Assembly (NCBI GenBank): GCA_000333855.2
Contig: CM007343.1
Coordinates: 205,783 to 269,782 of the forward strand
Origin: Endotrypanum monterogeii
Lineage: Eukaryota; Euglenozoa; Kinetoplastea; Trypanosomatida; Trypanosomatidae
Direction: 5' to 3'
Length of the DNA: 64,000 nt
Part shown: positions 55,547 through 64,000 of the stretch, in pieces
Layout: each line of letters opens with the position of its first letter
Numbering within the stretch: the first letter of the stretch is position 1
The notes under the pieces: model-generated
Told to the model about the DNA's origin: nothing
The model's input: the letters and a program-made list of their open reading frames with translations, nothing else
Databases searched by the model: none
Program-made: the position numbers and the translations under genes

Positions 55547-55903
55547 AAGGTGGGAAGGGAGGTGCGCAGACAACCATGAGAGCACATTCCGAGGAATCGT
55601 AGGGAACGCGCCTGAGTGTGAGAAGGTGCACAAACCGGCGAGAACCCAAACTGGAGGAGAAAAACAGGAAGATATGATTACCTGGGAAATGGTAGCCGCA
55701 GCGGGTGACTTGAAGATCCCGCCAACAAGCTCCCTCCCCCCTTCCCGTGGCAGAACATCTATGAATTCACTGAGAACCTTTGCGTGACAAACGCCCAAAC
55801 AAGCGAGGGGAGGAGAACTCGCAGATGAGATAACAGACAAACGTATAAAGGAGAAAGACTGTGCGAGGGAGGGAGGAGGTCACGACGCTGAACCAAGCAA
55901 AAG
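54365..55903. other. Intergenic region
   Basis: It contains (TA)n at 54406-54426 running into (GT)n, (GT)17 at 55511-55545, poly-A runs near 55184-55256 and a poly-T at 55352-55361. A C/T tract (minus, opposite 54457-54476) may serve the Sec10 acceptor. I see no gene. Confidence 0.78.
55511..55545. repeat. (GT)17 microsatellite
   Basis: Pure GT repeat of about 35 bp between the Sec10 gene and the dilysine membrane-protein gene. Confidence 0.95.
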
Positions 55904-57178
55904 CTAATTTTTTTTTTTGGAATTAGCATCAGCCGATGCCGCCGCGGCTTTCCTCTTGGCGCTGCGCCTCGAGGACTTCAGCGGACTCGGTCGTTGCTTG
56001 GCACGCGCGCCAGGGATGAGCAGCCTCCACCAAACCCACATCGAAACTGAGCACAGTGCGGCAATGCTGCCAATCAGATAAAGTGCGATCATGCCGTTGT
56101 AAAATATTTTCTCTGAATCCACGACAAGGTCAAAAAACATTTTTATGACTCCGTCGCCGATAGCGGCCCAGTTACCGGCCTGAGCTGCGGCCAAAGCTCC
56201 TTTGAGGGCCATGATGGCACCACGGGGCATTTGCACACCGTAAATGTAGTAGGCAAAAAAAAGCTCCACCCAAATTTTATACACAAACTCGTGCAACACC
56301 ACTACGCCGACCAGCGCAGGCAGCACAGCGACTGCAATGATGCCAGCGGCAACGCCAATGCCGATCGGCACCGATGCGTAGCCTAACATACGCAAAAACT
56401 GTTTTTCCAGAGTGAACAACGGAAGGTTAGCCCATTGACCAACCATTGACATCAACTCAGTGTACAACGTAGCCGCTTCATCAAAATAGCGCTGCGCCAT
56501 CTTGGTATACGATGCAGCGGCAGGGGTATAGGAACGGACAAGATAGTGCATCAGACCACGAGCGGTTTCCTGGAGGGTCTTGCAATGCGCAGCAACTATA
56601 CGGTAGAAATACGTGTAAGCCTGGACGTAGTTGTTGGTCACCTGCACCAATGGCTGACGCTCGAGCCATACTTGAGCCTCACCGATGCAAGTTTTAGGTA
56701 GATTGCCGCCGTACATGCGGAGCGTCTTCAAGTCGTACACAAGCAAGTCATCTTGCTTCGCAGCCAGATTTCTCTCGAGCTCCTCAACCTTCTCTGGCGC
56801 ACGCACGCGGGCCTCGTTCAGTTCTGAGCGAGCATCGCTCACTGCCGCCGCGACACGCTGGCGATGCTCGTGAATACGAAATAGATATTCCTCCACAAGG
56901 CTTGCACACCCCTGCGGCAGTTCTTTTGCGGAGTCGCGAATCATTTCAACAGTGTCCACACTCCGCTTAGCCTTTTCCGTTGCCTGGCGAGCCTGCTCAA
57001 CGTCTGTTTGACGACGTTCCTCCGTGGAACTTCCGTGGCGCTCGGCGCCTCCGCGACGCGCATTCTGGGCTTCTGCAGCTTGGGCATTCACAGATGACGC
57101 TGCTGCGACCAGGAGAAGCATCACGAGCGCCACGCACCACAGGAGGCCCCGGCGAGGGGTGGTAGAAAGCAACTTCAT
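55904..57178 (-). CDS. Hypothetical ER-type membrane protein, signal peptide and KKxx ending
   Basis: This 424-residue protein starts with a clear signal sequence (about 10-32, CVALVMLLLVAAASS, cleavage likely after VNA). A charged coiled-coil-prone lumenal region follows (about 55-145). A Tyr-rich helical section and hydrophobic segments come next, near 268-300 (IGIGVAAGIIAVAVLPALVGVV), 303-316 and 367-390 (MIALYLIGSIAALCSVSMWVWW). The cytosolic tail is basic and ends KKKN, which fits the KKxx dilysine signal that returns type I membrane proteins to the ER. I do not recognise a family. The start is the first ATG after the acceptor at 57206-57207. Confidence 0.85.
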   Translation of the reverse strand: MKLLSTTPRRGLLWCVALVMLLLVAAASSVNAQAAEAQNARRGGAERHGSSTEERRQTDVEQARQATEKAKRSVDTVEMIRDSAKELPQGCASLVEEYLFRIHEHRQRVAAAVSDARSELNEARVRAPEKVEELERNLAAKQDDLLVYDLKTLRMYGGNLPKTCIGEAQVWLERQPLVQVTNNYVQAYTYFYRIVAAHCKTLQETARGLMHYLVRSYTPAAASYTKMAQRYFDEAATLYTELMSMVGQWANLPLFTLEKQFLRMLGYASVPIGIGVAAGIIAVAVLPALVGVVVLHEFVYKIWVELFFAYYIYGVQMPRGAIMALKGALAAAQAGNWAAIGDGVIKMFFDLVVDSEKIFYNGMIALYLIGSIAALCSVSMWVWWRLLIPGARAKQRPSPLKSSRRSAKRKAAAASADANSKKKN

Positions 57179-57205
57179 TTCGTGTGCGCCTGTGTGTTTG
57201 TTTGT

Positions 57206-57233
57206 CTGTTGAGGTGGGGAGAGGGGGTGGGTA
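57206..57233 (-). promoter_or_regulatory. Trans-splice acceptor, dilysine membrane protein gene
   Basis: The minus strand reads CCCACCCCCTCTCCCCACCTCAAC then AG at 57206-57207; the first ATG after it is 57178, giving a 5' UTR of about 27 nt. Confidence 0.6.
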
Positions 57234-57347
57234 TTGGAGATGTGTATCTGCGCGTATGTTCGATTTGCGAGAATTCGACCAGAAAAAAAAAGGTTTTCCT
57301 CCCCCTGATAATAATAATAATAAAAGGGAGACCTTGTTCAAACGGTT

Positions 57348-57352
<5 letters not shown>

Positions 57353-57384
<32 letters not shown>
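57353..57384. repeat. (TA)16 microsatellite
   Basis: Alternating TA, about 32 bp, in the 5' flank of the dilysine membrane-protein gene. Confidence 0.95.
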
Positions 57385-57386
<2 letters not shown>

Positions 57387-58022
57387 AGAGAGAAAGACGT
57401 CGTCGGTGTCTTGAACCAGCAATCACGAACAACGCATACACGCTGCTTTACGAATACTAGGCTCGTGGCTACCAGAGAAAAAAAAGTTGATATTTCTGTT
57501 TTTTTTTCTGAATTTCTTTGGGAACGGAAGAAATACTGGTAGAGGGTCTACAGTAAGCACTCAGAAAAAAATTAAAAGGGTCGGCGTCAACGGGGCTCAA
57601 ATAGCGAAAGACACAAAAGATCTGTTAGTGCAAAAAAACAGTGCGATGCTATCAAGGTCCGCTCACAGTAAGGAAAGGTGGAGATGAGAAAAGATGGGAA
57701 TGGGGATATGAAGAGCTGCTTCATAGCCGAACAGAAAGAAGTGCAACTGAGGGAAAGGAAGAAAGAAGGGAAGGAAAAAGGTAAAGGAGGGCTTTCGTCT
57801 CCCCCCCCCTCAAAGACATATCTGAAGGTGCATGCCATCACTGATCATTCATGATATGTAGAAGCATTACATGGGCTATACATATATATATATATATACA
57901 TATATATACATATGTGTGTGTCCGTCCCATCATGACCGTTCGACGGGTGTGACTTTCTCATTTTTTTTTTTTTTGAACAGTGAAGACGTGAAGGTTTTTT
58001 TTTTCCTACTTCCTCCTCCATG

Positions 58023-58685
58023 TTAACGACGCAGCGCCACGGTAGAGAACTTGCGATCACAACTGGTAATGCTCCGTCCTTGGCGGCCGGCCTTGTAGGC
58101 AGCGTTCACGATGGGAAGAAAATCGTAAATGTCTTCGAAGGCAAAAAAGTTGATCTTGTTGTTATTACCCGTACCCACATCGACGCGGATGTGTCGATTA
58201 CGGTAGAAGAACATGACAGCGAACGGGTCGCGGTCGTGGCCAAGCTCGTAGAGGTTATTGAAGTCCGACACTTCACGGGTGTCTACAAAGTAGATGGTGC
58301 AGTACTTGCGCACCTTCGGCGCGATTTCAGTCAGCAGAGCGTCCATCTGCCGAGTTCGCAAAAAGTGCTCGTCGGCGTTCGCCGACAGAAGGGCCGCTGC
58401 TACAACAGAATTCACTTCATCCCCGCAGTTTTCGTTCGCATCGGCACGCGCACGCTTGCGGGTTGTTGTTGACGCCGACGACGACGATGCCACGTCTAGG
58501 TGTGCTTTCGAAGTCGCGGATGTCGAGCGTGCAGCTCCGTGATGCAACTGTCGACTGTACTCCTCTGCTTCCGCTGCAGCAGACGTGTAACTGCTGAACC
58601 GGATGAGCACTAGTTTGTCGGCCGAGTCCAGAACGATACGACGATCCACGTCCCAGGCGTTGTGCAAACAGACAATGTTCGCCAT
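58023..58685 (-). CDS. DIM1: U5 snRNP 15 kDa protein DIM1 (TXNL4A) with internal insertion
   Basis: This 220-residue thioredoxin-fold protein matches DIM1/TXNL4A. The N-terminus reads LHNAWDVD, then VLIRF. The second half holds EVSDFNNLYEL, the family hallmark VMFFYRNRHIRVDVGTGNNNKIN and KAGRQGRSI near the end. In the U5 snRNP it is a spliceosomal protein required for B-complex formation; trypanosomatids use it for trans- and cis-splicing in the nucleus. Typical DIM1 is about 142 residues; here about 75 extra residues, Ala/Ser/Thr-rich with a basic KRAR stretch, lie between the first beta strand region and the helix QMDALLTEIAPKV (about 33-112). I start at ATG 58685 (MANIVCLHN); the codon four positions upstream is GTG, so a longer form has no ATG support. 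Confidence 0.93.
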   Translation of the reverse strand: MANIVCLHNAWDVDRRIVLDSADKLVLIRFSSYTSAAAEAEEYSRQLHHGAARSTSATSKAHLDVASSSSASTTTRKRARADANENCGDEVNSVVAAALLSANADEHFLRTRQMDALLTEIAPKVRKYCTIYFVDTREVSDFNNLYELGHDRDPFAVMFFYRNRHIRVDVGTGNNNKINFFAFEDIYDFLPIVNAAYKAGRQGRSITSCDRKFSTVALRR

Positions 58686-58716
58686 TGCACCGCACACGCA
58701 TGCAAAGCTCTGTCGT

Positions 58717-58718
<2 letters not shown>

Positions 58719-58753
<35 letters not shown>
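58719..58753. repeat. (TA)17 microsatellite
   Basis: Alternating AT, about 35 bp, only about 35 bp upstream of the DIM1 start. Confidence 0.95.
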
Positions 58754-58756
<3 letters not shown>

Positions 58757-58794
58757 CGCCAACACACCGAACAAACTTTGAGTCGTTTCTCAGA

Positions 58795-58813
58795 CTCCCG
58801 AAAAAAACAAAGC
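58795..58813 (-). promoter_or_regulatory. Possible trans-splice acceptor, DIM1 gene
   Basis: TTTGTTTTTTTCGGGAG on the minus strand, with AG at 58795-58796. The (TA)n tract at 58719-58753 would then be in the 5' UTR, and the first ATG (58701) would be out of frame with DIM1. Confidence 0.35.
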
Positions 58814-60439
58814 CTAGGGATGGAAGCAGTCGCCTCCTCCTCACTCTCTCCCCCTTGTCGACTTATCCTCTGACCCAGGTAAGACGACCCCTGTAAAAGA
58901 CGCGAGAAACAACACAGCGGTGAGGAGCACAGGTAGAGATGAGAAAGCCACAACTCTGAGGAGACAACTCAGAGGGTTTTTTTTTTTTTGGGGGGGGGGG
59001 CTGTTGTTGGGAAGACAGCTACATCCATACGTCTATGCATTTGTGCAGGTGCTCGTGGTGTGACCACCGATAGCAAGCGCCAAAAAAGATGGTGAGGAGG
59101 AGTCAGCGGCGTGCACGTGTGCTTAAGTCTGAGTAGTTGAAGGAAAAACCGGCATACGGAGACGAGAGACGACGACGACAGTAACCCTCTCCCAGAGAGG
59201 CACAAGCCTACACGAGCTGGCCCTGTGTGGAGAGCAGTAACGCTCCATTTTTTTTTTTTTCGTCAGTATATATATATATATATATATATGCGTTGTTTTT
59301 ATTTTCTATTTGAAATTTTCCACGAGAGAAGCACGTACCCATCAGTGCTGATGCGAGCGTGGGGGGGGGGGGGCGGGGTGGCTGGGCGGGATGTATTGCA
59401 TTTATGCCCATTTCCTTCGCTATCATCATCTCTTTCCATCACCATACCCTGGTCAAGTCACACACACACACACACACTCCATGAGTTGTCCTCTCTGGCA
59501 ACACCCATCCAATACGAACGATTGTCAACTGCATGAATGCTATTAAAACTGCTGAGAGGGCGGGGATGGGAGTGCAACACTTGGAGAGGGGGGGGGCGAT
59601 GGGTGTGTCACTGCTTGCATCTTTGGGTCAAACAGCAGAAATATTTGTCAAATCGATAGAAACGGAGGAAGAACACAGTGGTTCCGTGTTTTAGAGTCTC
59701 TGGGAACGTAAGTAGGTTCTTCAGGTTGGGGCGCACACCTCCTGCTTGTACACCTCCCCTCCCACGCGGGAGAAGAGGGGCAGCATCCTCGGGGTGCTCG
59801 TCGCGCAGTGAGTTCTGATGGGAGCGCGGTTGAGAAGGGAGTGGGTAGATAGACGGGAGGTCCGGCCTGAGTTTTACAATGCAGTTACAAGGCAGCTGCT
59901 CGAAAATGGAGTCGGACGAGGCGTTTCGCGCAGCAGCCGCTAGACGCCGAAGTGGACAAAACGGCCTAGAGATGACTGTCATCTAAGCAGGTAAGTAGGA
60001 AGAGACAGATCAAGGAGAAACACCGGCTGTGTCGCATGATCCGCCCAGAGGGCTTCGGCGCGACCTCCTCCAATGTGGTAGCGGAAGGCAAAGCCAATGG
60101 CGAGGAGAAATAAAACGGCGATATGCTACCGTCGTGATACAGGGGGAAGTGGGGGTCGAGTGCAGAGAGCTACAACTTTTTTAGATCAACGACAGTTCTC
60201 ACGTAGCACCACCAAAAGCGGGCAAAACCAGTCCAACTACCAAGTCAGTTTGCATTCAGAACAAACCCACTGATGTTCATCCGCACTGTTGTAGGGTCCA
60301 TTTTCCGTCCACGTGCAGAACCCCCCCCCCCCACCCGATGTTCTAGTCTTGAAGAGTCGTACAGAAAGGGAAAGGCTAGTGCTTCCATCACCTCCTCCCC
60401 TACCCTACCCTTCCTTTGCTTCATGCGCGCTGGCGCACC

Positions 60440-62959
60440 TCACGATGGCAGTCTTGCAGCAGAGGCTAAAATGCTTTCGACAACTTTTTGCACCAGCCAT
60501 GAACGCGTCACGTCTTGTGCAGCTGACCCTGCTGCTACAACTTGAGCAGTAACAGATGGCTCCGACACAGACACAGATGCCGTGCCGCGCCGATGCACGC
60601 CGCGGGCTCGGTCGTAAGACCCATATCCGGCGCTGAACCCGAAGCCGCCGCCACGATTCGCGTATCGGGACGCATAGGGCATGGAGGACCCGCCAAATCC
60701 CATTCCCGCGCTCGACATCGAGGAGGCTGCCGAGACGCTTAACTGAGAACGAACGTGCTGCCAAACGCGAAGCTCTGCACAGGCTTCAGCGTTTCCGACC
60801 GTCACATGCTTTACACAGCGCTCCCGCTGCCCAGAATCGAGAGAGAGATCTTGCGTAGCTAGCCGGTAGCTATACGACACCTTCGGGGCCGCTGGCGCCG
60901 CTCCAGTCCCCGTTGGGGTGACGGTGCTGGCGGCTGAGAATGCCTGAGAAGGTAATGTTGCCAAGCTGACGCTAGGCGTGGACGATGAGGAGCCGCCGGT
61001 GGCGAGGTCGGCTGTGGCGGTTGTTGTGGATGTCACCACAGACCCTGTATTTGTGGTAGAGGCGGTTGGGAGGAGGGGACTGTCAACCGTGAGCACGGCC
61101 GTGGTGCCGACGATGCGCAGTGACTGTTGAAAGACAGCGGAGTTATCTGCGTCTTCGTCGATAGGGTGGAGAACACTGCTGTCGGGGGTGGCGACGTAGA
61201 GGGAGATGGAGAGATACGACGGACGCAAGGGTGTGGTGGGGGTTGATACGGTCTTCCCCGTCCCACCTCCTCCGACAGCGGTCCCTTCAATACCGTAGTA
61301 CATCTCTGCCTGTACACACAGCGGCTCGTGGGTGTCGCACGCGCGGCGTAGCACTCGGCCGACTACCATATCAGGACAAGTCCAGTCGAGCAGGTGCAGC
61401 ACGAACGCCACCGCATCCCAGCCAAGAGTTCCCATGATGCCCAGAGAAGCCACCGTCGCTGATCCCGCTGGAAGACAGCCAGCAGCGCCAATCGCCACCA
61501 TCGACATGTGACGGACCGCGCCAACCACGCTTGTTGCCGCATCGAGAGCAACTGAGGTTGGGGCAGGTAGCCTGGACTCTGGCTTCGCCTCCTCTCTATT
61601 CTTCGACTCCGGATCGATTGACGCGGCAGTAGCGAACGTTCTCACTGTCGCACCTTCTGCCGTTTTCTTAGCATCGACGGACACCTGCGGTTTAACGCCG
61701 CCGTCGCTGGATTTTGAATTCTCGGCGTCTTGGAGCGCGCTTCCGAGGCTTGAATCGCCAAGGTCAAACAGTGAGAATCCACCGTCGCCGTCGGTAGCTG
61801 GAGCCGATATTCTCGTCGAATGTTTGGCAAAAATGTTATCCCCACCGAACACAATTTTCGCGGAACTCGAGGCCGCTGGGCCTTTGATATGCGACGTGGC
61901 CGTGGCGCGACGCACGCCGAGCAGCTGACGCAGCTGAGCCACCGCTGTGACTGACCATCCGCGCCGGCAACCACCGCCACGGTAAAGAAAAAGTCTTTTC
62001 ATCTCTGACTGTCCACGCATCGAGCCTGCAGCAGCCGCTGCGCAGGTTGCCAGTGTCTCTGAGGATAACGCACACTCCACAATAATCTGCTTATCACGCT
62101 CCAGTAGCCACAAAAGCATTACGCGAAGTCCAGCCTCGTCGCAGTCACTGCCATAGTCGACAAGGTACACGACCTCAACGTCGTCCACGAGAGATCTCGG
62201 CGGATTCCCTGGCATTCCACCGGTGAGACTCGTGTGCATCGCACCTGGGCGCCATGCATCAATACCCGTGCTTGTCGTCCTTGATGTAGAAAACATCGGT
62301 GTCTTGCTGCTGCCCCCTCCCTTACCCGCAGCAGCACTCTGGGTACTCAGAAGTGATTTGAAGAAGAAACACCACGATGTTGCAATGACGCAATCTTTTT
62401 CTTCCGTTGATCCTGGCGCGGCTCGGGCATTAGCCTGGATAGTCGAAGTAGTCACAGCCTCACCCGCCATGTCGTCCGACACACACACGCGCACTTGGGT
62501 AGTGGAACTACGCTTAGCCTCAGGCAGGCTATAAAAGTGTACGCATCGCGATGCGGCTACGCGGGCTGCCTCTGCTGAGGCATTTTTTTCCGCGTCGGTG
62601 ACAGCCATCTCAACGGCAGTGCCCTTCAACGAATGACTGCTGTGGCTCACCTTTGCGTCACCGGTACCCACGACGACGCCAACACGCAGGCCTCCGGCGT
62701 GAATGGCCCACCATTGATCAAAGACCCGTGATCCAGTGCCGATGATGGCCACACGCGGAGTTTCTGTGCCCCGGTCGGCACTGCTGCTTGCAGAATGTAT
62801 CGACCCGTCAGCGTCGCTGCGGCTGTCGCTACGACCTCCATACCCCTGTGAAAATGAGCTACGGCCACGCCCTGCTCCGCCTGCACGGTAAAGAGGCCCT
62901 AGCGAGGCACCACGACCACGGCTCCTGAAGCTGTCCCCGCCGAAGCCACGCCAATTCAT
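60440..62959 (-). CDS. Gfo/Idh/MocA-like Rossmann protein, probably non-catalytic, RG-rich ends
   Basis: This 839-residue protein begins RG/Ser-rich (MNWRGFGGDSF...GRG, 1-50). A Rossmann-like opening VAIIGTGSR (70-78) follows. At 259-308 the pattern VEVVYLVDYGSDCDEAGL...KQIIVECALS matches the family's VDAVYIATPxxxH...KHVLVEKPL region. Here the Lys of EKP, normally catalytic, is replaced (ECA, 295-297). Near 478-560 GAVRHMSM...GTLGWDAVAFVLHLLDW resembles the C-terminal beta-sheet domain. Long Ser/Thr/Ala insertions swell it to twice the usual 350 residues. The C-terminus carries a second Gly/Tyr/Arg-rich patch. I infer a degenerate, binding-only relative that may bind RNA through its RG ends. 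The start is the first ATG after the acceptor at 63030-63031; the ORF open to 63253 would translate leader sequence. Confidence 0.68.
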   Translation of the reverse strand: MNWRGFGGDSFRSRGRGASLGPLYRAGGAGRGRSSFSQGYGGRSDSRSDADGSIHSASSSADRGTETPRVAIIGTGSRVFDQWWAIHAGGLRVGVVVGTGDAKVSHSSHSLKGTAVEMAVTDAEKNASAEAARVAASRCVHFYSLPEAKRSSTTQVRVCVSDDMAGEAVTTSTIQANARAAPGSTEEKDCVIATSWCFFFKSLLSTQSAAAGKGGGSSKTPMFSTSRTTSTGIDAWRPGAMHTSLTGGMPGNPPRSLVDDVEVVYLVDYGSDCDEAGLRVMLLWLLERDKQIIVECALSSETLATCAAAAAGSMRGQSEMKRLFLYRGGGCRRGWSVTAVAQLRQLLGVRRATATSHIKGPAASSSAKIVFGGDNIFAKHSTRISAPATDGDGGFSLFDLGDSSLGSALQDAENSKSSDGGVKPQVSVDAKKTAEGATVRTFATAASIDPESKNREEAKPESRLPAPTSVALDAATSVVGAVRHMSMVAIGAAGCLPAGSATVASLGIMGTLGWDAVAFVLHLLDWTCPDMVVGRVLRRACDTHEPLCVQAEMYYGIEGTAVGGGGTGKTVSTPTTPLRPSYLSISLYVATPDSSVLHPIDEDADNSAVFQQSLRIVGTTAVLTVDSPLLPTASTTNTGSVVTSTTTATADLATGGSSSSTPSVSLATLPSQAFSAASTVTPTGTGAAPAAPKVSYSYRLATQDLSLDSGQRERCVKHVTVGNAEACAELRVWQHVRSQLSVSAASSMSSAGMGFGGSSMPYASRYANRGGGFGFSAGYGSYDRARGVHRRGTASVSVSEPSVTAQVVAAGSAAQDVTRSWLVQKVVESILASAARLPS

Positions 62960-64000
62960 CAGCAATTTTTTTTTTTTTAAAGCGATAGTGATTCGAATTG
63001 CCTCGCGTGTGTGTATTTCGATGTCAGACCTAAAGCAAGGTGAACGAGAGAGGATGGCGTAGGGTAGCTCCGCCTTGTTTATATATAAATATCTATATAT
63101 GTATGTATGTATGTATGTGTGTATAAAGAAAGTGTGGAAAGCGATAGGGATGAGTCCCCTTTGATATGTTGTCAGTTCACCGCACGAGTCTGCCAAACAT
63201 GTAAATTTATCTCCCTGCGTGCGCGTCGTTGTGTGTACACTAATTCTTTTCAATGACGAGAACCTGTATGGGTGGATCTATGCGTGTCTGTTCTCCTTTG
63301 TATGTGTGTGCGCGTGTGGTGAGCAGGGGGGGGGGGCAATACGCGCCAGCTCGTATACACGCAGGGACTCATAAGTCTGTCACCCGGGTGCAACCATAGA
63401 GGAGGTAGTAGGGAAGAAACGGAAAGCAGTGAGGATGATCGACCAATACAGAAAAGAAAAGTCTGTGACCCACGGTGATGAATCAAAAATTCTTGGGGGT
63501 TACACTCAGTAGGATGTGCTCGACAGACCGCCATCCAAGTATAAATGTGAAAAGATCGAGGGGCACGCGCTACAAAAACAAAACAATCCTCACATTCTAG
63601 CATTCTATGAGATCCCCACTAACAGTCCTCCGAAACGACATGTGAAATAGCACAGAAAGACTAGTAGGATTCGGGGAAGAGGGGTAAGGGGGGAAGAGAC
63701 TTAGGAGGGCGGAAATGTTTGGGACTTAGCAGTGGAGATGAGCTCGTAAAAAAAAGGGGGGGTAGTAGAGATGGGATGTATAGAATAATATAGGGGATTG
63801 AGAAAGAAAAAAAGTGTATATATTTGCGAATCAAAAAGAGGGACGAGAGGGGATATACCCTAGCTCTCTCTGCTGAGAGCGCTCGGGGTGTGGATCTGTG
63901 AGAGAACAAGGGAGGGGGGGGGCAGGAGATATGCATTGGGTTAGTCCATGCCACTTAAAAATAGTCGAGAGGCTCAGGAAGAAAAAACACCGACAGCTCC
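62960..64000. other. Intergenic region at the right edge
   Basis: It contains a (GTAT)n tract at about 63102-63121, a G-run at 63327-63336 and purine-rich stretches after 63670. It holds the 5' UTR of the 62959 gene and, presumably, the 3' UTR of the next gene outside. I see no gene. Confidence 0.75.
63030..63057 (-). promoter_or_regulatory. Trans-splice acceptor, Gfo/Idh/MocA-like gene
   Basis: The minus strand reads CCATCCTCTCTCGTTCACCTTGC then TTTAG with AG at 63030-63031. The 70-nt 5' UTR contains no ATG before 62959. Confidence 0.6.

Larger units (their letters stand above)
57179..58022. other. Intergenic region
   Basis: It contains an ATA trinucleotide run at 57308-57322, (TA)n at 57353-57384 and 57882-57897, and poly-A/T runs. 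I see no gene. Confidence 0.8.
58686..60439. other. Intergenic region
   Basis: It contains (TA)n at 58719-58753 and 59267-59289, poly-T 58978-58990 with a G-run, a G-run at 59360-59372, and (CA)n at 59460-59477. The stretch 59640-60280 is ordinary in complexity; a minus ORF there (59608-59982, 124 codons) has mixed third-position GC and no recognisable feature, so I leave it uncalled. Confidence 0.75.

Noticed and set aside
59608..59982. 124-codon minus ORF
   Set aside because: Third-position GC is mixed along its length, no domain or acceptor is seen, and it lies in the likely 3' UTR of the 60440-62959 gene.
1..64000. tRNA, snoRNA or rRNA genes
   Set aside because: I saw no A-box/B-box pair, rRNA core or box C/D array, but a computed scan (tRNAscan, Infernal) would be needed to exclude them.

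Overview
The window looks like nuclear DNA of a trypanosomatid, most likely a Leishmaniinae member (Leishmania, Endotrypanum or Porcisia type). All 15 protein-coding genes I can support lie on the minus strand. None shows an intron. Each is separated from the next by 0.8-4.4 kb of low-complexity DNA full of (TA)n, (CA/GT)n, poly-A and purine runs. Most starts are preceded, in the sense of transcription, by a polypyrimidine tract and an AG. That is the signature of a polycistronic unit resolved by spliced-leader trans-splicing. The genus is inference; nothing in the window fixes the species.

Reading from high to low coordinates (the direction of transcription): a degenerate Gfo/Idh/MocA-like protein with RG-rich ends (62959-60440); the U5 snRNP protein DIM1/U5-15K with a large internal insertion (58685-58023); a secreted-pathway membrane protein ending in a dilysine signal (57178-55904); a very long exocyst subunit Sec10 (54364-50336); a 4.4 kb gene-free interval; a small coiled-coil protein (45972-45127); the SSU-processome WD protein UTP7 (43670-41604); a two-TM protein (38497-37409); a 1103-residue helical-repeat-like protein (36270-32959); a MYCBP-associated (AMAP-1/FAP147-like) axonemal protein (31436-28233); a kinesin (26882-24591); the ubiquitin-activating enzyme UBA1 (21547-18395); a dolichyldiphosphatase-like PAP2 protein (16096-15410); a glyoxalase-II-type metallo-beta-lactamase protein (13424-12282); a RanBP2-zinc-finger plus tRNA-binding-domain protein (11495-11022); and a giant kelch protein whose ORF (9281 to the left edge, at least 3093 codons) leaves the window inside an exact 426-bp tandem repeat.

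The genes are housekeeping or cytoskeletal and not one pathway: splicing, ribosome biogenesis, ubiquitin activation, exocytosis, dolichol recycling and flagellar structure. This is normal for a kinetoplastid transcription unit, where neighbours are co-transcribed without being functionally related. I see no tRNA, rRNA, retroelement, CRISPR array or convincing plus-strand gene, and no strand switch. The points most worth following up are the giant kelch gene and its repeat, the pseudo-oxidoreductase, the DIM1 insertion, the Cys-substituted metallo-beta-lactamase and the zinc-finger/tRNA-binding fusion.
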